From Halomonas campaniensis (GTDB lineage: Bacteria > Pseudomonadota > Gammaproteobacteria > Pseudomonadales > Halomonadaceae): 64,000 nucleotides of DNA. The stretch covers positions 26,168 through 90,167 of the forward strand of contig NZ_JPUA01000043.1 of the NCBI RefSeq assembly GCF_002211105.1. Direction: 5' to 3'. The notes under the pieces are model-generated. The model searched no databases, was not told where the DNA came from, and saw only the letters and a list, made by a program, of their open reading frames with translations. Below, piece after piece: positions 52,146 to 60,640 of the stretch. The position numbers were made by a program, and so were the translations under genes. Positions within the stretch are counted from its first letter, which is position 1; every line of letters begins with the position of its first letter.

Positions 52146-53528
52146 TTAGAAGAAAAACGTGTGGGCCATAAAGGCAATGATCGGCAGCGTAATGGCGGTA
52201 CGCAGCAGGAAGATGGCGACCAGTTCCCAGAGCTTGATGGGGATTTTCGACTTGAGCAGCAGCGCGCCGATTTCCGACATGTAGATCAATTGGGTGAGCG
52301 ACAGGCAGGCAATCACAAAGCGGGTGAGTTCGCTTTCGATATTGGTCGCCAGCACCGCGGGCAGGAACATATCGGCAAAGCCCACCAGGGTGGCAGGTGC
52401 CGCCGCTTCTGCCTCGGGAATCCGCAGCAGCTCAAGCACCGGCACCATGGGGTAGGAAAGCCAGGTGAACAGCGGGGTAAATTCCGCCAGAATCAACGCC
52501 ACCGTGCCAATGGCGAACACCAAGGGAAGTAAGCCGAGGAAAATATCCATCACGTTGAGGAGCGCCAAACGTGCCAGCTCTCGGGGCCCAGGAGCTCCGG
52601 CGGCGCGATTGGTAGCCTGAATCAAGCTGTAACGAAACAGACCCACTTTTTCAGTGCGCTCTTCGCTTAACTGGCAGCCCACCGGCTCGTAATAGTCATT
52701 GGACTTGCGCGACAGCGGCGGCAGGCGCGGCACGATGACCGCCGCGATCAATCCGGAGACCACCACCGTGAAGTAGAACTGCACAAACAGGTGGTTGATA
52801 TCCACGAAGCTGGTCACGAGCAGCGCAAACGCAATCGACACCACGGAGAAGTTGGTGGCAATGACCGAAGCTTCACGGCGATTGTAGAAGCCCTGTTCGT
52901 ACTGCTGCGTGGTGATCAGCACGCCGACGGTGCCCGAGCCCATCCAGGAGGCAGTGGCATCGATGGCGCTGCGCCCCGGCAGGTTAAAAATCACCCGAAA
53001 CGGCTTACGTACCATACTGCCGATGAACTCCATAAAGCCAAACTCGACCAGAAACGGCAGCAGCAGCGCGGCAAAGAAAAAGAAGGTGAGCAGTACCGGC
53101 GCCAGGTCATTGAGCATCACGCCACCGGTAAAGGAAGCGGTCACGAACTCAGGCCCGAACTGAAAATAGGTCATCACAGCAAAAAGCGCGCCTAATACGC
53201 GCATCGCAAGCCACACCGGGCCAACATGAAACATTTCGTGCAGCATGCCCTTTTTGGCCCAGGCTGGGTTAGCTAGCTTGGCGTAAATCGTCGCTACCAC
53301 CGATAGGCAGAGTACCACTACCGCAATAGCTGGCAGCGCCGAGCCCAGCAAGGCCTGCAAACTATCGGCCATGAGCCCCATGCCGATGTTAATGGTATCG
53401 CCCACCTGAAAAGGGACGAGAAACAGCAGCACCCCAATTAGCGAGGGAATGATAAATTTCAGTAAGTGCGCGCGGGGTATCGGTGCCGACGAGGTCGGCT
53501 GTTCCGATTTAACGTTGCTATACGACAT
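52146..53528 (-). CDS. YjiH-family membrane protein (nucleoside-recognition/gate domain)
   Basis: A 460-aa polytopic protein with about ten hydrophobic segments. A characteristic block is ATASWMGSGTVGVLITTQQY near residue 190; others are EFGFMEFIGSMVRKPFRVIF, SVVSIAFALLVTSFVDINH and the late IESELTRFVIACLSLTQLIY. It belongs to the YjiH group with the gate (nucleoside-recognition) fold. The preferred start is the ATG at 53528; a GTG at 53537 is possible. It lies between the guanidinobutyrase (116 bases before) and decarboxylase (10 bases after) genes, so it may move a substrate or product of the pathway, such as arginine, guanidinobutyrate, GABA or urea. Its activity is not established. Confidence 0.8.
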   Translation of the reverse strand: MSYSNVKSEQPTSSAPIPRAHLLKFIIPSLIGVLLFLVPFQVGDTINIGMGLMADSLQALLGSALPAIAVVVLCLSVVATIYAKLANPAWAKKGMLHEMFHVGPVWLAMRVLGALFAVMTYFQFGPEFVTASFTGGVMLNDLAPVLLTFFFFAALLLPFLVEFGFMEFIGSMVRKPFRVIFNLPGRSAIDATASWMGSGTVGVLITTQQYEQGFYNRREASVIATNFSVVSIAFALLVTSFVDINHLFVQFYFTVVVSGLIAAVIVPRLPPLSRKSNDYYEPVGCQLSEERTEKVGLFRYSLIQATNRAAGAPGPRELARLALLNVMDIFLGLLPLVFAIGTVALILAEFTPLFTWLSYPMVPVLELLRIPEAEAAAPATLVGFADMFLPAVLATNIESELTRFVIACLSLTQLIYMSEIGALLLKSKIPIKLWELVAIFLLRTAITLPIIAFMAHTFFF

Positions 53529-53644
53529 AGGAGTCACCCATTGGAAGTGATTATTGGAGGTGGGCTGGCGGCGTAGTGTTAGTACTTTTTTATTTAGTCG
53601 CTATTTCTTTGATAGCTATCTATTTGTTAGCTATGTGGTCAGCA

Positions 53645-54595
53645 TCACTCGCTGTGTTTAACGCCCGGCAGTACGCAGAGCATTTCATACAGCAGCGTGG
53701 CGCCCATCAGTGCGGTGTTACCGCTGGGATCGTAGGGTGGTGACACTTCCACCAGGTCGCAGCCGACAATATTGAGCCCAGCGGCACCGCGAACCAGCTC
53801 CAACCCTTGGCTAGAGGTCAGCCCCCCCATTTCCACCGTGCCAGTGCCGGGGGCAACAGAAGGATCCAGGCCGTCGATGTCGAAACTGATGTACACCGGG
53901 ATATCGCCCATCTGCTCGCGCACTTCCTCCATCAAGGGTGCTAGCGAGCGATACCAGCACTCTTCGGCGGGAACGACGCGAAAACCCTGATCACGACACC
54001 AGTCAAAATCTTCAGCGGCATAGCCGGTACCGCGCAGACCAATTTGCACTACCTTGCCATGGGCCAATAAGCCCTCCTCCTGGGCGCGACGAAACGGCGT
54101 GCCGTGGGCAATTGGCTCGCCGAACATATGCTCGTTGACATCGGCATGGGCATCGATATGAATCAGCCCCACCGGGCCGTGCTTTTTGGCCATGGCGCGA
54201 AGAATTGGCAGCGTGAGCGTATGTTCACCACCCAGGGTCAGCGGAATGCAATCGTGCTTGAGCACGTCGTCATAGAAGGCGGTGATGATGTCGACGCTTT
54301 TTGGCAGGTGGAAGGTATTGATGGGTACGTCGCCGATATCGGCGACCTGCAGGCTTTCAAAGGGCGCGGCGCGGGTCGCCATATTGTACGGGCGCAGCAT
54401 GCGCGACTCGTCGCGAATCTGGCGCGGCCCAAGCCTCGTGCCGGGGCGGTTTGAAGTGCCGATATCCATGGGAATGCCAATGAACGCAGCGTCTAATCCC
54501 TCGGCGGTTTCTTGGGTAGGCAGGCGCATCATGGTGGCAGGGCCTGCAAAGCGCGGCATGGTGTTGCCGCCCAGGGGCTGATTAAACTTCGACAT
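53645..54595 (-). CDS. gbuA: Guanidinobutyrase (ureohydrolase family)
   Basis: A 316-aa manganese-dependent ureohydrolase converting 4-guanidinobutyrate to 4-aminobutyrate and urea. It matches Pseudomonas GbuA nearly block for block: FNQPLGGNTMPRFAGPATMM at the start, DIGTSNRPGTRLGPRQIR, LTLGGEHTLTLPILRAMAKK, GLIHIDAHADVNEHMFGE, SFDIDGLDPSVAPGTGTVE and GCDLVEVSPPYDPSGNTALM. All Mn ligands (GGEH, HIDAHADV, SFDIDGLDP) are present. AAGGAG lies before the ATG at 54595. It is first in the operon, behind a sigma-54-type promoter, and diverges from a PAS/AAA+ activator. Guanidinopropionase or agmatinase activity is less likely given the neighbours. Confidence 0.92.
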   Translation of the reverse strand: MSKFNQPLGGNTMPRFAGPATMMRLPTQETAEGLDAAFIGIPMDIGTSNRPGTRLGPRQIRDESRMLRPYNMATRAAPFESLQVADIGDVPINTFHLPKSVDIITAFYDDVLKHDCIPLTLGGEHTLTLPILRAMAKKHGPVGLIHIDAHADVNEHMFGEPIAHGTPFRRAQEEGLLAHGKVVQIGLRGTGYAAEDFDWCRDQGFRVVPAEECWYRSLAPLMEEVREQMGDIPVYISFDIDGLDPSVAPGTGTVEMGGLTSSQGLELVRGAAGLNIVGCDLVEVSPPYDPSGNTALMGATLLYEMLCVLPGVKHSE

Positions 54596-54674
54596 ACACA
54601 TCTCCTTATATTTTTTGGCGGTGAGCACGGTGTAGGTATTGGCCTAGCTCTTTTCACTCATCTTCTAAAGACAC

Positions 54675-54691
54675 TGCACAGACCGTGCCAA
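54675..54691 (-). promoter_or_regulatory. Sigma-54 promoter for gbuA operon
   Basis: The minus strand reads TTGGCACGGTCTGTGCA, which fits the -24/-12 consensus TTGGCACRNNNNTTGCW with one mismatch; the GG and GC doublets have the correct spacing. Transcription would start near 54664, about 70 bases before the gbuA ATG. The adjacent gene encodes a sigma-54-dependent activator, which strengthens the call. Confidence 0.85.
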
Positions 54692-54736
54692 GTCGAAGAT
54701 GCCCATAAAGTGGTGGGATTAGCGACCAAACGATGC

Positions 54737-54799
54737 AAAAATGAATCAACTAGAAGCTTTTTCAATTCATTTTTGAATCAAAAATTCAAAAATGAATCA
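54737..54799. promoter_or_regulatory. Upstream activator sites: 14-bp inverted repeat plus extra half-site
   Basis: ATTCATTTTTGAAT (54765-54778) and its exact inverse ATTCAAAAATGAAT (54784-54797) are separated by 5 bases. A further copy of AAAAATGAATCA lies at 54737-54748 and matches 54788-54799. The sites are 50-110 bases upstream of the sigma-54 promoter, the usual place for enhancer binding, and end 20 bases before the activator gene, so they can also mediate autoregulation. Confidence 0.75.
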
Positions 54800-54818
54800 C
54801 TCAGAGGAGTCGGCTGCG

Positions 54819-56237
54819 ATGAGTGAAATAGACAGGCGTGTGCTGCGAACCATTGTGGAGACCGCAAACGACCACTTCTTTATCGTCAGTGGCGATGGGC
54901 AAATAGTGGACATCAGCCCAGGAGCCGAAGCGGTTTACGGGGTATCCAGAGAAGAGCTGCTCTCCAGCAGTGTGCAGCAACTGCAAGCGGCCGGAGTGCT
55001 CAAACCTTCCATCACCATGGAAGTGATGCGTACCCGCCGGCCTGCGCAGCTTATGCAGGTCACCGGCACAGGCCGCCGGGTGATTGCCGAAGCCTACCCT
55101 GTATTCGTCGACGGCAAGCTGGAGCGCATTATTAGCCGCTCGCGGGATTTAACCGATTTGCAGTTACTGCAGGACGAGTATGCGCTGCTGCAAAAACGCT
55201 TTAGCGAACACTTAAAGCGCAGTCAGGCAGCTCCAGACGCGGAAGAGCAGGCGCTGGATGACGCCCTGGACAATTTGCAGGTGCGCAGCAGCGTGATGCG
55301 TGAAATTGCGCTGCTGCTTAAGCGGGTCGCCCCTTCCGATGCCAATGTGCTGATGCTGGGGGAATCAGGTGTGGGTAAAACCGCCTTTGCCAAACAGCTA
55401 CACCGCTGGAGCCAGCGCTGTGACGGCCCCTTTATCGACGTTAACTGCGCGGCGATTCCAGAGAATCTGTTTGAGTCCGAAATGTTTGGCTACCAGCCCG
55501 GCGCTTTCAGCGGTGCCGCTCGCCAGGGCAAAGCCGGGCTGTTAGAGCAGGCCGAAGGCGGCACGCTGTTTTTGGATGAAATAGGCGAGCTGCCGCTGCT
55601 AATGCAAACCAAACTGCTCAAGGTGATCCAGGACGGAAGTTTGACCCGACTGGGTGACACCCGATCACGCAAGGTCAATTTCCGCTTGGTCGTGGCGACC
55701 AACCAGGACTTGGCAAAAAAGGTAGAGTCTGGGCTGTTTCGGTTAGACCTTTACTACCGCCTCAATGTGATCCCGGTCACCCTGCCGCCGCTGCGTGACC
55801 GCCGGGAGGATATCCCCGACCTGGTTGAAGCGTGTTTAAACCGGCTCAACCAGCGCTATGGCCGGCAAAAAATCCTTGATACCCGCGTTTGGTCGACCCT
55901 GATGGGCGGCGAATGGCCGGGTAACGTCCGCGAGCTGGAGAACTGGCTAGAGAGAGCCTGGCTTTCCAGCCCCACCGATCAAATCGAGGAGCCCGCCGCA
56001 CTCCCTCACGCCGAACAGCCCCCGGCTAACTTGCCGAGCGCCTCGCCAGCAACGTCGGCAGTAGCACTCGAGCCCCAGGAAACCCTCAAGCAGTACCTAG
56101 CGCGACTGGAGCGGGAGACGCTTGAAGAATTGTGCACCACACTCCCCAGCACCTACGCCATTGCCGAGCGGCTGGGCATCAGCCAATCCAGCGTGGTGCG
56201 TCGGTTGCAGCGCTATGGCATTAAAGTTACCAAGTGA
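54819..56237 (+). CDS. Sigma-54-dependent regulator with PAS sensor domain
   Basis: A 472-aa enhancer-binding protein. An N-terminal PAS domain (about 10-120; DHFFIVSGDGQIVDISPGAE) is followed by a linker helix, the AAA+ domain and a C-terminal Fis-type helix-turn-helix (TYAIAERLGISQSSVVRRLQ). The AAA+ part has Walker A GESGVGKT, the sigma-54 contact loop as GAFSGA instead of GAFTGA, Walker B GGTLFLDEIGELP and an R-finger region near YRLNVIPVTLPPLRDRREDI. The ATG at 54819 is preceded by GAGGAG; an upstream ATG at 54792 lies in the operator repeat. It should activate the gbuA-aruI operon in response to a guanidino or amino-acid ligand of the PAS domain. Confidence 0.9.
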   Translation: MSEIDRRVLRTIVETANDHFFIVSGDGQIVDISPGAEAVYGVSREELLSSSVQQLQAAGVLKPSITMEVMRTRRPAQLMQVTGTGRRVIAEAYPVFVDGKLERIISRSRDLTDLQLLQDEYALLQKRFSEHLKRSQAAPDAEEQALDDALDNLQVRSSVMREIALLLKRVAPSDANVLMLGESGVGKTAFAKQLHRWSQRCDGPFIDVNCAAIPENLFESEMFGYQPGAFSGAARQGKAGLLEQAEGGTLFLDEIGELPLLMQTKLLKVIQDGSLTRLGDTRSRKVNFRLVVATNQDLAKKVESGLFRLDLYYRLNVIPVTLPPLRDRREDIPDLVEACLNRLNQRYGRQKILDTRVWSTLMGGEWPGNVRELENWLERAWLSSPTDQIEEPAALPHAEQPPANLPSASPATSAVALEPQETLKQYLARLERETLEELCTTLPSTYAIAERLGISQSSVVRRLQRYGIKVTK

Positions 56238-56350
56238 TTTTCTGCTTGACACCGCTAGCGTAATAAACCATCCATGTAAGTGTCATAAAACGGCAACACC
56301 TTCAACACAAGCTGAACCAATAACAACCAACAGCCGGTGATGTGTGTGCT

Positions 56351-57481
56351 ATGTCAAACCAATCGCGTATCCGCCTGGAACGCGTCACCAAACGTTGGGA
56401 CGCGACCACTGCTGTCGATGACATCTCCTTCGACGTCACACCTGGGCAATTTGTCATTCTGCTGGGGCCGTCAGGCTGCGGTAAGTCCACCACGCTGCGG
56501 ATGATTGCAGGCTTGGAAGAAGCCAGCGACGGGCGTATCCATATTGGCGACCGCGACGTCACGCGCCTGCCGCCCGGTGACCGCGGGCTAAGCATGGTGT
56601 TTCAGTCCTACGCGCTGTTTCCACATTTGAGCGTGGCCGACAATATCGTCTTTGGCCTGCGCAGCCGCAAGGTACCCAAAGCCGAGCAGCGCGAGCGGCT
56701 AGCCAAAGTGGCCGAGCTGGTTGATTTAACCGATTACCTAAACCGCAAACCTGCCCAGCTTTCCGGCGGCCAACGCCAGCGGGTTGCTTTGGCGCGCTCG
56801 GTTATTTCCGAACACCCGATCTGCCTAATGGATGAGCCGCTATCCAACCTGGACGCCCGGCTACGCAGCGACATGCGCCGGGAAATCAAAGCACTACAGA
56901 GCCGCCTGAATATGACGGTGATTTACGTTACCCACGATCAGGTGGAAGCCATGAGCATGGGTGATCGTGTGATTCTGATGCAGCACGGCAAAATCGTGCA
57001 GGATGGCTCGCCTGACGAGCTCTATAACCGCCCTGCTAGCGCTTTTGCCGCCAGCTTTATTGGAAGCCCCGCGATGAACTTGTTACCACTCGTTAAAGGT
57101 GAACAGGGTGCCGTTATCGAAGGCGAACCGAGTACGCCAGTTGCGCCCATGGAAGCCGCTGGTGGCCACTTGGGAATCCGGCCTGAAGATATCGAACTGC
57201 GAATCGCACCCGGTTCCGGCGTACCCGCTAACGTATTAAGTGAAGAGTATCTGGGAGCGGACACCATTGCGTATGTCGCGGTGGGATCGCACACCCTACG
57301 CGTGCGGCTTAGCGGCAAGCAGGCACTGACAGGCCAGCCATGCAGCCTCTATTGGATGTCAGAGAACACACACCTTTTCGATGCCGAAGGCCTGCGGCGG
57401 GATGACCTGACGCCGACCCCATTACCCAGCTCATCTCGAAGCATTCCTCGTCCACCGGCGGTGGGCTCTTTCCAACACTGA
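56351..57481 (+). CDS. ABC transporter ATP-binding protein (MalK/UgpC type)
   Basis: A 376-aa ATPase of the CUT1 sugar/glycerol-phosphate type. It has Walker A GPSGCGKST near residue 40, the Q-loop VFQSYALFPHLSV, signature LSGGQRQRVALARSV, Walker B ICLMDEPLSNLDA and H-loop VIYVTHDQVEAMSM. A C-terminal TOBE-like regulatory domain runs from about 240 (GIRPEDIEL). I use the ATG at 56351; an upstream GTG at 56342 is in frame. It is first in an operon with a binding protein and two permeases. The unusual Ser/Pro-rich tail after residue 355 is of unknown use. Confidence 0.9.
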   Translation: MSNQSRIRLERVTKRWDATTAVDDISFDVTPGQFVILLGPSGCGKSTTLRMIAGLEEASDGRIHIGDRDVTRLPPGDRGLSMVFQSYALFPHLSVADNIVFGLRSRKVPKAEQRERLAKVAELVDLTDYLNRKPAQLSGGQRQRVALARSVISEHPICLMDEPLSNLDARLRSDMRREIKALQSRLNMTVIYVTHDQVEAMSMGDRVILMQHGKIVQDGSPDELYNRPASAFAASFIGSPAMNLLPLVKGEQGAVIEGEPSTPVAPMEAAGGHLGIRPEDIELRIAPGSGVPANVLSEEYLGADTIAYVAVGSHTLRVRLSGKQALTGQPCSLYWMSENTHLFDAEGLRRDDLTPTPLPSSSRSIPRPPAVGSFQH

Positions 57482-57510
57482 CAGCAGTATTGACACTTGC
57501 GGAGTTTCTT

Positions 57511-58791
57511 ATGCGTTTGCGTACCCCTTTTGCAATGACCGCCCTGGCAGCGGGCTTGTTAAGCGCCGCCCAGGTAAACGCGGATAGCGTCGATCTGACC
57601 ATGTACTACCCTGTCGCGGTGGGCGGTGCACTCACCGACGTCGTTGATAATCTGGTGGAAGAGTTTGAGCGCGAATACCCCGATATCAACGTGGAAGCGA
57701 TCTACGCCGGTAACTACGACGACACCCGCGTGCGCGCCATGTCGGCGATGGAAGCGGGCGATACGCCGCAGCTGTCGGTCATGTTCTCCATCGATCTGTA
57801 CGAGCTGATTGAGCAGAACGCCATCGTCGCCTTTGACGACCTGGTCGAAACCGATGAAGAGCGCGAATGGCTCGATGGCTTCTACCCTGGGCTGATGGAA
57901 AATGGCCAGCTGGATGGCAAAACCTACGGCATCCCCTTTCAGCGCTCCACCATCGTACTGTTCTGGAACAAAGACGCCTTTGAAGCCGCCGGCCTAGACC
58001 CCGAAACACCCCCAGAGAACTGGGAAGAGATGGCCGAGATGGCGGCGACCGTGCGCGAAGCCTCCAACGGCGAGCAGTGGGGCGTGATGGTGCCGTCGAC
58101 TGGCTACCCCTACTGGATGTTCCAGGCCTTCGCCTTTCAGAACGGCCACCGGCTAATGAGCGAAGATGGCACCGAGGTCTACTTTGACGACCCTGCAGCG
58201 GTTGAAGCGCTGGAGTACTGGGTGTCACTGGCCACCGAGCATAACGCCATGCCCGACGGCACCATCGAGTGGGGCACCCTGCGCCAGAACTTCCTGGAAG
58301 AGTCCACGGCAATGATGTGGCACACCACAGGCAACCTGACCGCCGTACGCAGCGAAGCCAATTTTGATTTTGGCGTCGCCATGCTGCCGATGAAAACCCA
58401 GCGCGGTAGCCCCACCGGCGGCGGCAACTTCTACATTTTTGAAGACGCCACTGAAGAAGAACAGCGCGCGGCGATGACCTTCATTCGCTGGATGACCGCC
58501 CCAGAGCGTGCCGCTGCCTGGTCGATTGAGACTGGCTACATGGGGGTTAGCCCCGCCGCTTATGAGACCGACGCGCTACAAGGCTACGTGGAAGAGTTCC
58601 CACCCGCCGCGGTCGCCCGCGACCAGCTTGAACACGGCACGGCAGAGCTTTCTACCTACCAGGGTGGCCGCATTCGCCGCGCCTTGGATAACGCCGTACA
58701 GGCGGCACTCACCGGACAAATGACACCGCAAGAAGCGCTTAGTCAGGCGCAGCAAGAGGCCGACAGCGTGTTGCGCCGCTACGCCCGCTAA
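57511..58791 (+). CDS. ABC transporter substrate-binding protein (UgpB/MalE type)
   Basis: A 426-aa extracellular solute-binding protein family 1 member with a signal peptide ending near VNA-DSV. Its features resemble UgpB: VDLTMYYPVAVGGALTDVVD at the start, VEAIYAGNYDDTRVRAMSAM, YGIPFQRSTIVLFWNKDAF and the C-terminal QALSQAQQEADSVLRRYA-like helix. GGAG lies six bases before the ATG at 57511. A terminator-like hairpin follows, before the permease genes. The ligand may be glycerol-3-phosphate or a related polyol or sugar phosphate, but this rests on overall resemblance only. Confidence 0.87.
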   Translation: MRLRTPFAMTALAAGLLSAAQVNADSVDLTMYYPVAVGGALTDVVDNLVEEFEREYPDINVEAIYAGNYDDTRVRAMSAMEAGDTPQLSVMFSIDLYELIEQNAIVAFDDLVETDEEREWLDGFYPGLMENGQLDGKTYGIPFQRSTIVLFWNKDAFEAAGLDPETPPENWEEMAEMAATVREASNGEQWGVMVPSTGYPYWMFQAFAFQNGHRLMSEDGTEVYFDDPAAVEALEYWVSLATEHNAMPDGTIEWGTLRQNFLEESTAMMWHTTGNLTAVRSEANFDFGVAMLPMKTQRGSPTGGGNFYIFEDATEEEQRAAMTFIRWMTAPERAAAWSIETGYMGVSPAAYETDALQGYVEEFPPAAVARDQLEHGTAELSTYQGGRIRRALDNAVQAALTGQMTPQEALSQAQQEADSVLRRYAR

Positions 58792-58812
58792 TCGTTAGGC
58801 ATTTCACTGTTT

Positions 58813-58834
58813 GCCGGGGCATGCCCCGGCTTTT
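58813..58834 (+). terminator. Partial terminator between binding-protein and permease genes
   Basis: GCCGGGGC-AT-GCCCCGGC pairs over 8 bp and is followed directly by TTTT. It lies between the binding-protein stop and the first permease start in one operon. It probably stops part of the transcripts, leaving more binding-protein message than permease message. Confidence 0.75.
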
Positions 58835-58854
58835 CCAACGTGCGGTACGTCTCT

Positions 58855-59739
58855 ATGTCATTCACCAACCACCGCAAAATGCAGCTCTACGGCGCGCTTC
58901 TGCTGCTGCCCGCTGCGCTACTGCTGACGACGTTTGCTTATTTACCAACCGTGACAACGGTCATTAACAGCCTGTTTTTACCCGGTTTTCGCGGTGCGCC
59001 CACTGAATTCGTAGGCCTTGAAAATTATCAGGTATTGTTCGATGACCCGACGTTTTGGAAAGTAGCCCGTAACAACTTAATCTACGCCGTCGGTACGATT
59101 CCTACGTCCATCGCGCTGGCCTTGGGTATGGCGTTGTTCGTCAATGGCAAGCTTCGCGGGCGGGGCTTTGTGCGCATGGCCTACTTTACGCCGACGATTC
59201 TACCCATGATCGCCGCGGCCAATATCTGGATGTTTTTCTACGCGCCGCAGATTGGCCTATTCAATAAACTGCTCGGCATGCTGGGCTTTTCCGGGGTGAA
59301 CTGGCTGGGCGATCCAAGCGTTGCGTTAAGCTCGGTGATCGTGATGTCGGTGTGGAAAGAAGCCGGTTTTTTTATGATCTTCTACCTGGCGGCGCTACAG
59401 AGCATGCCACCCGAGTTAAAAGAGGCAGCTGACTTAGAAGGCACTAGCCGCTGGAGCTTCTTTTGGCGGGTCACCTTTCCACTACTGATGCCCACCACAC
59501 TATTCGTGCTGATCAATGCGCTGATTAACTCGGTACGGGTAGTCGATCACCTGTTTATTCTGACCAAGGGCGGGCCCAATAACGCCACCAACCTGCTGCT
59601 CTACTACGTCTACGAGAATGCGTTCTCATTCTTTGACCGCACCACGGCAGCCACCATTACGGTAGTGATTCTGGTGGTACTGGCGGTAGTGGCCACGCTG
59701 AAGTTCACGATTTTAGATCGCAGGACGCACTATCAATGA
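58855..59739 (+). CDS. ABC transporter permease (UgpA/MalF type)
   Basis: A 294-aa inner-membrane permease with six hydrophobic segments. The cytoplasmic EAA loop for ATPase contact is present as ELKEAADLEGTSRWSFFWRVTFPLL near residue 200, counted in two parts (ELKEAADLEG and FFWRVTFPLL). The periplasmic start is LLLLPAALLLTTFAYLPTV. The ATG at 58855 is preferred; a GTG at 58840 is in frame. Its stop overlaps the next permease start by four bases. Confidence 0.88.
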   Translation: MSFTNHRKMQLYGALLLLPAALLLTTFAYLPTVTTVINSLFLPGFRGAPTEFVGLENYQVLFDDPTFWKVARNNLIYAVGTIPTSIALALGMALFVNGKLRGRGFVRMAYFTPTILPMIAAANIWMFFYAPQIGLFNKLLGMLGFSGVNWLGDPSVALSSVIVMSVWKEAGFFMIFYLAALQSMPPELKEAADLEGTSRWSFFWRVTFPLLMPTTLFVLINALINSVRVVDHLFILTKGGPNNATNLLLYYVYENAFSFFDRTTAATITVVILVVLAVVATLKFTILDRRTHYQ

Positions 59740-60578
59740 ATACAACCACGACCTATGCGCCCCGCGCCCGTTTCTTCCCAATTCCAGCGCTGGAAACCGT
59801 GGCCGCGTGGCTACTGGCGATTATTTGGATTTTTCCGCTGCTGTATGCCTTTTGGGCTGCCTTCCACCCCAGCGAATTTATGGTGAACTTTGAGCTCTTC
59901 GCCCCGCTGACGCTGGAGAACTTCACTAACGCCTGGTCTCAAGCGCCCTTTGCCCGCTACTACCTGAATACCTTTGCGCTGGTGACAGGGGTGGTGATCG
60001 GTCAGTTTGTGGTCTGTACCCTGGCGGCATTTGCCTTTGCGCGCTTTCCGATTCCCGGCAAGAACGTGCTGTTTATGCTGGTGCTAATTCAGCTCTTTGT
60101 GTTCCCCGAAGTGCTGATTGTCGAGAACTACCGCATCGCCAGTGAGCTGGGGCTGATCAACACCATCACCGGGATTGGCCTGCCCTATGTAGCCAGCGCC
60201 CTGGGTATTTTTCTGCTGCGCCAAACCTTTAAAACCATCCCAAGGGAGCTGGAAGACGCCGCCCGCATCGAAGGCTGCAACTGGCTGGAAATTCTGTGGA
60301 AGGTGTACGTACCGCTAGCCAAGCCCACTTATCTGGCTTACGGGCTGGTCTCGATTAGCCACCACTGGAACAACTTTATCTGGCCGTTAGTGGTCACCAA
60401 CTCAGTAGAGAGCCGCCCGCTCACGGTGGGCTTAGGCGTTTTTTCCGCGCCCGAAACCGGCGTTAACTGGGCCACCGTTAGCGCCGCCACGCTGTTAAGT
60501 ATCGCCCCACTGCTGATCGCCTTCCTGCTGTTCCAGCGCCAGTTTGTGCAGTCGTTTTTACGGGCGGGGATTCGCTAG
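59736..60578 (+). CDS. ABC transporter permease (UgpE/MalG type)
   Basis: A 280-aa inner-membrane permease with six hydrophobic segments, starting with TVAAWLLAIIWIFPLLYAFW. The EAA loop is ELEDAARIEGCNWLEILWKV near residue 170. The start overlaps the previous permease stop by four bases (ATGA), so the two are coupled. It ends the operon, and the RecQ gene follows after 62 bases with its own ribosome site. Confidence 0.88.
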   Translation: MNTTTTYAPRARFFPIPALETVAAWLLAIIWIFPLLYAFWAAFHPSEFMVNFELFAPLTLENFTNAWSQAPFARYYLNTFALVTGVVIGQFVVCTLAAFAFARFPIPGKNVLFMLVLIQLFVFPEVLIVENYRIASELGLINTITGIGLPYVASALGIFLLRQTFKTIPRELEDAARIEGCNWLEILWKVYVPLAKPTYLAYGLVSISHHWNNFIWPLVVTNSVESRPLTVGLGVFSAPETGVNWATVSAATLLSIAPLLIAFLLFQRQFVQSFLRAGIR

Positions 60579-60640
60579 GCAAAATCCTTTGAGCTTTCGT
60601 GCGACAATTCTCCCTCAAGCACGCGATAAGGAGAGCATCG

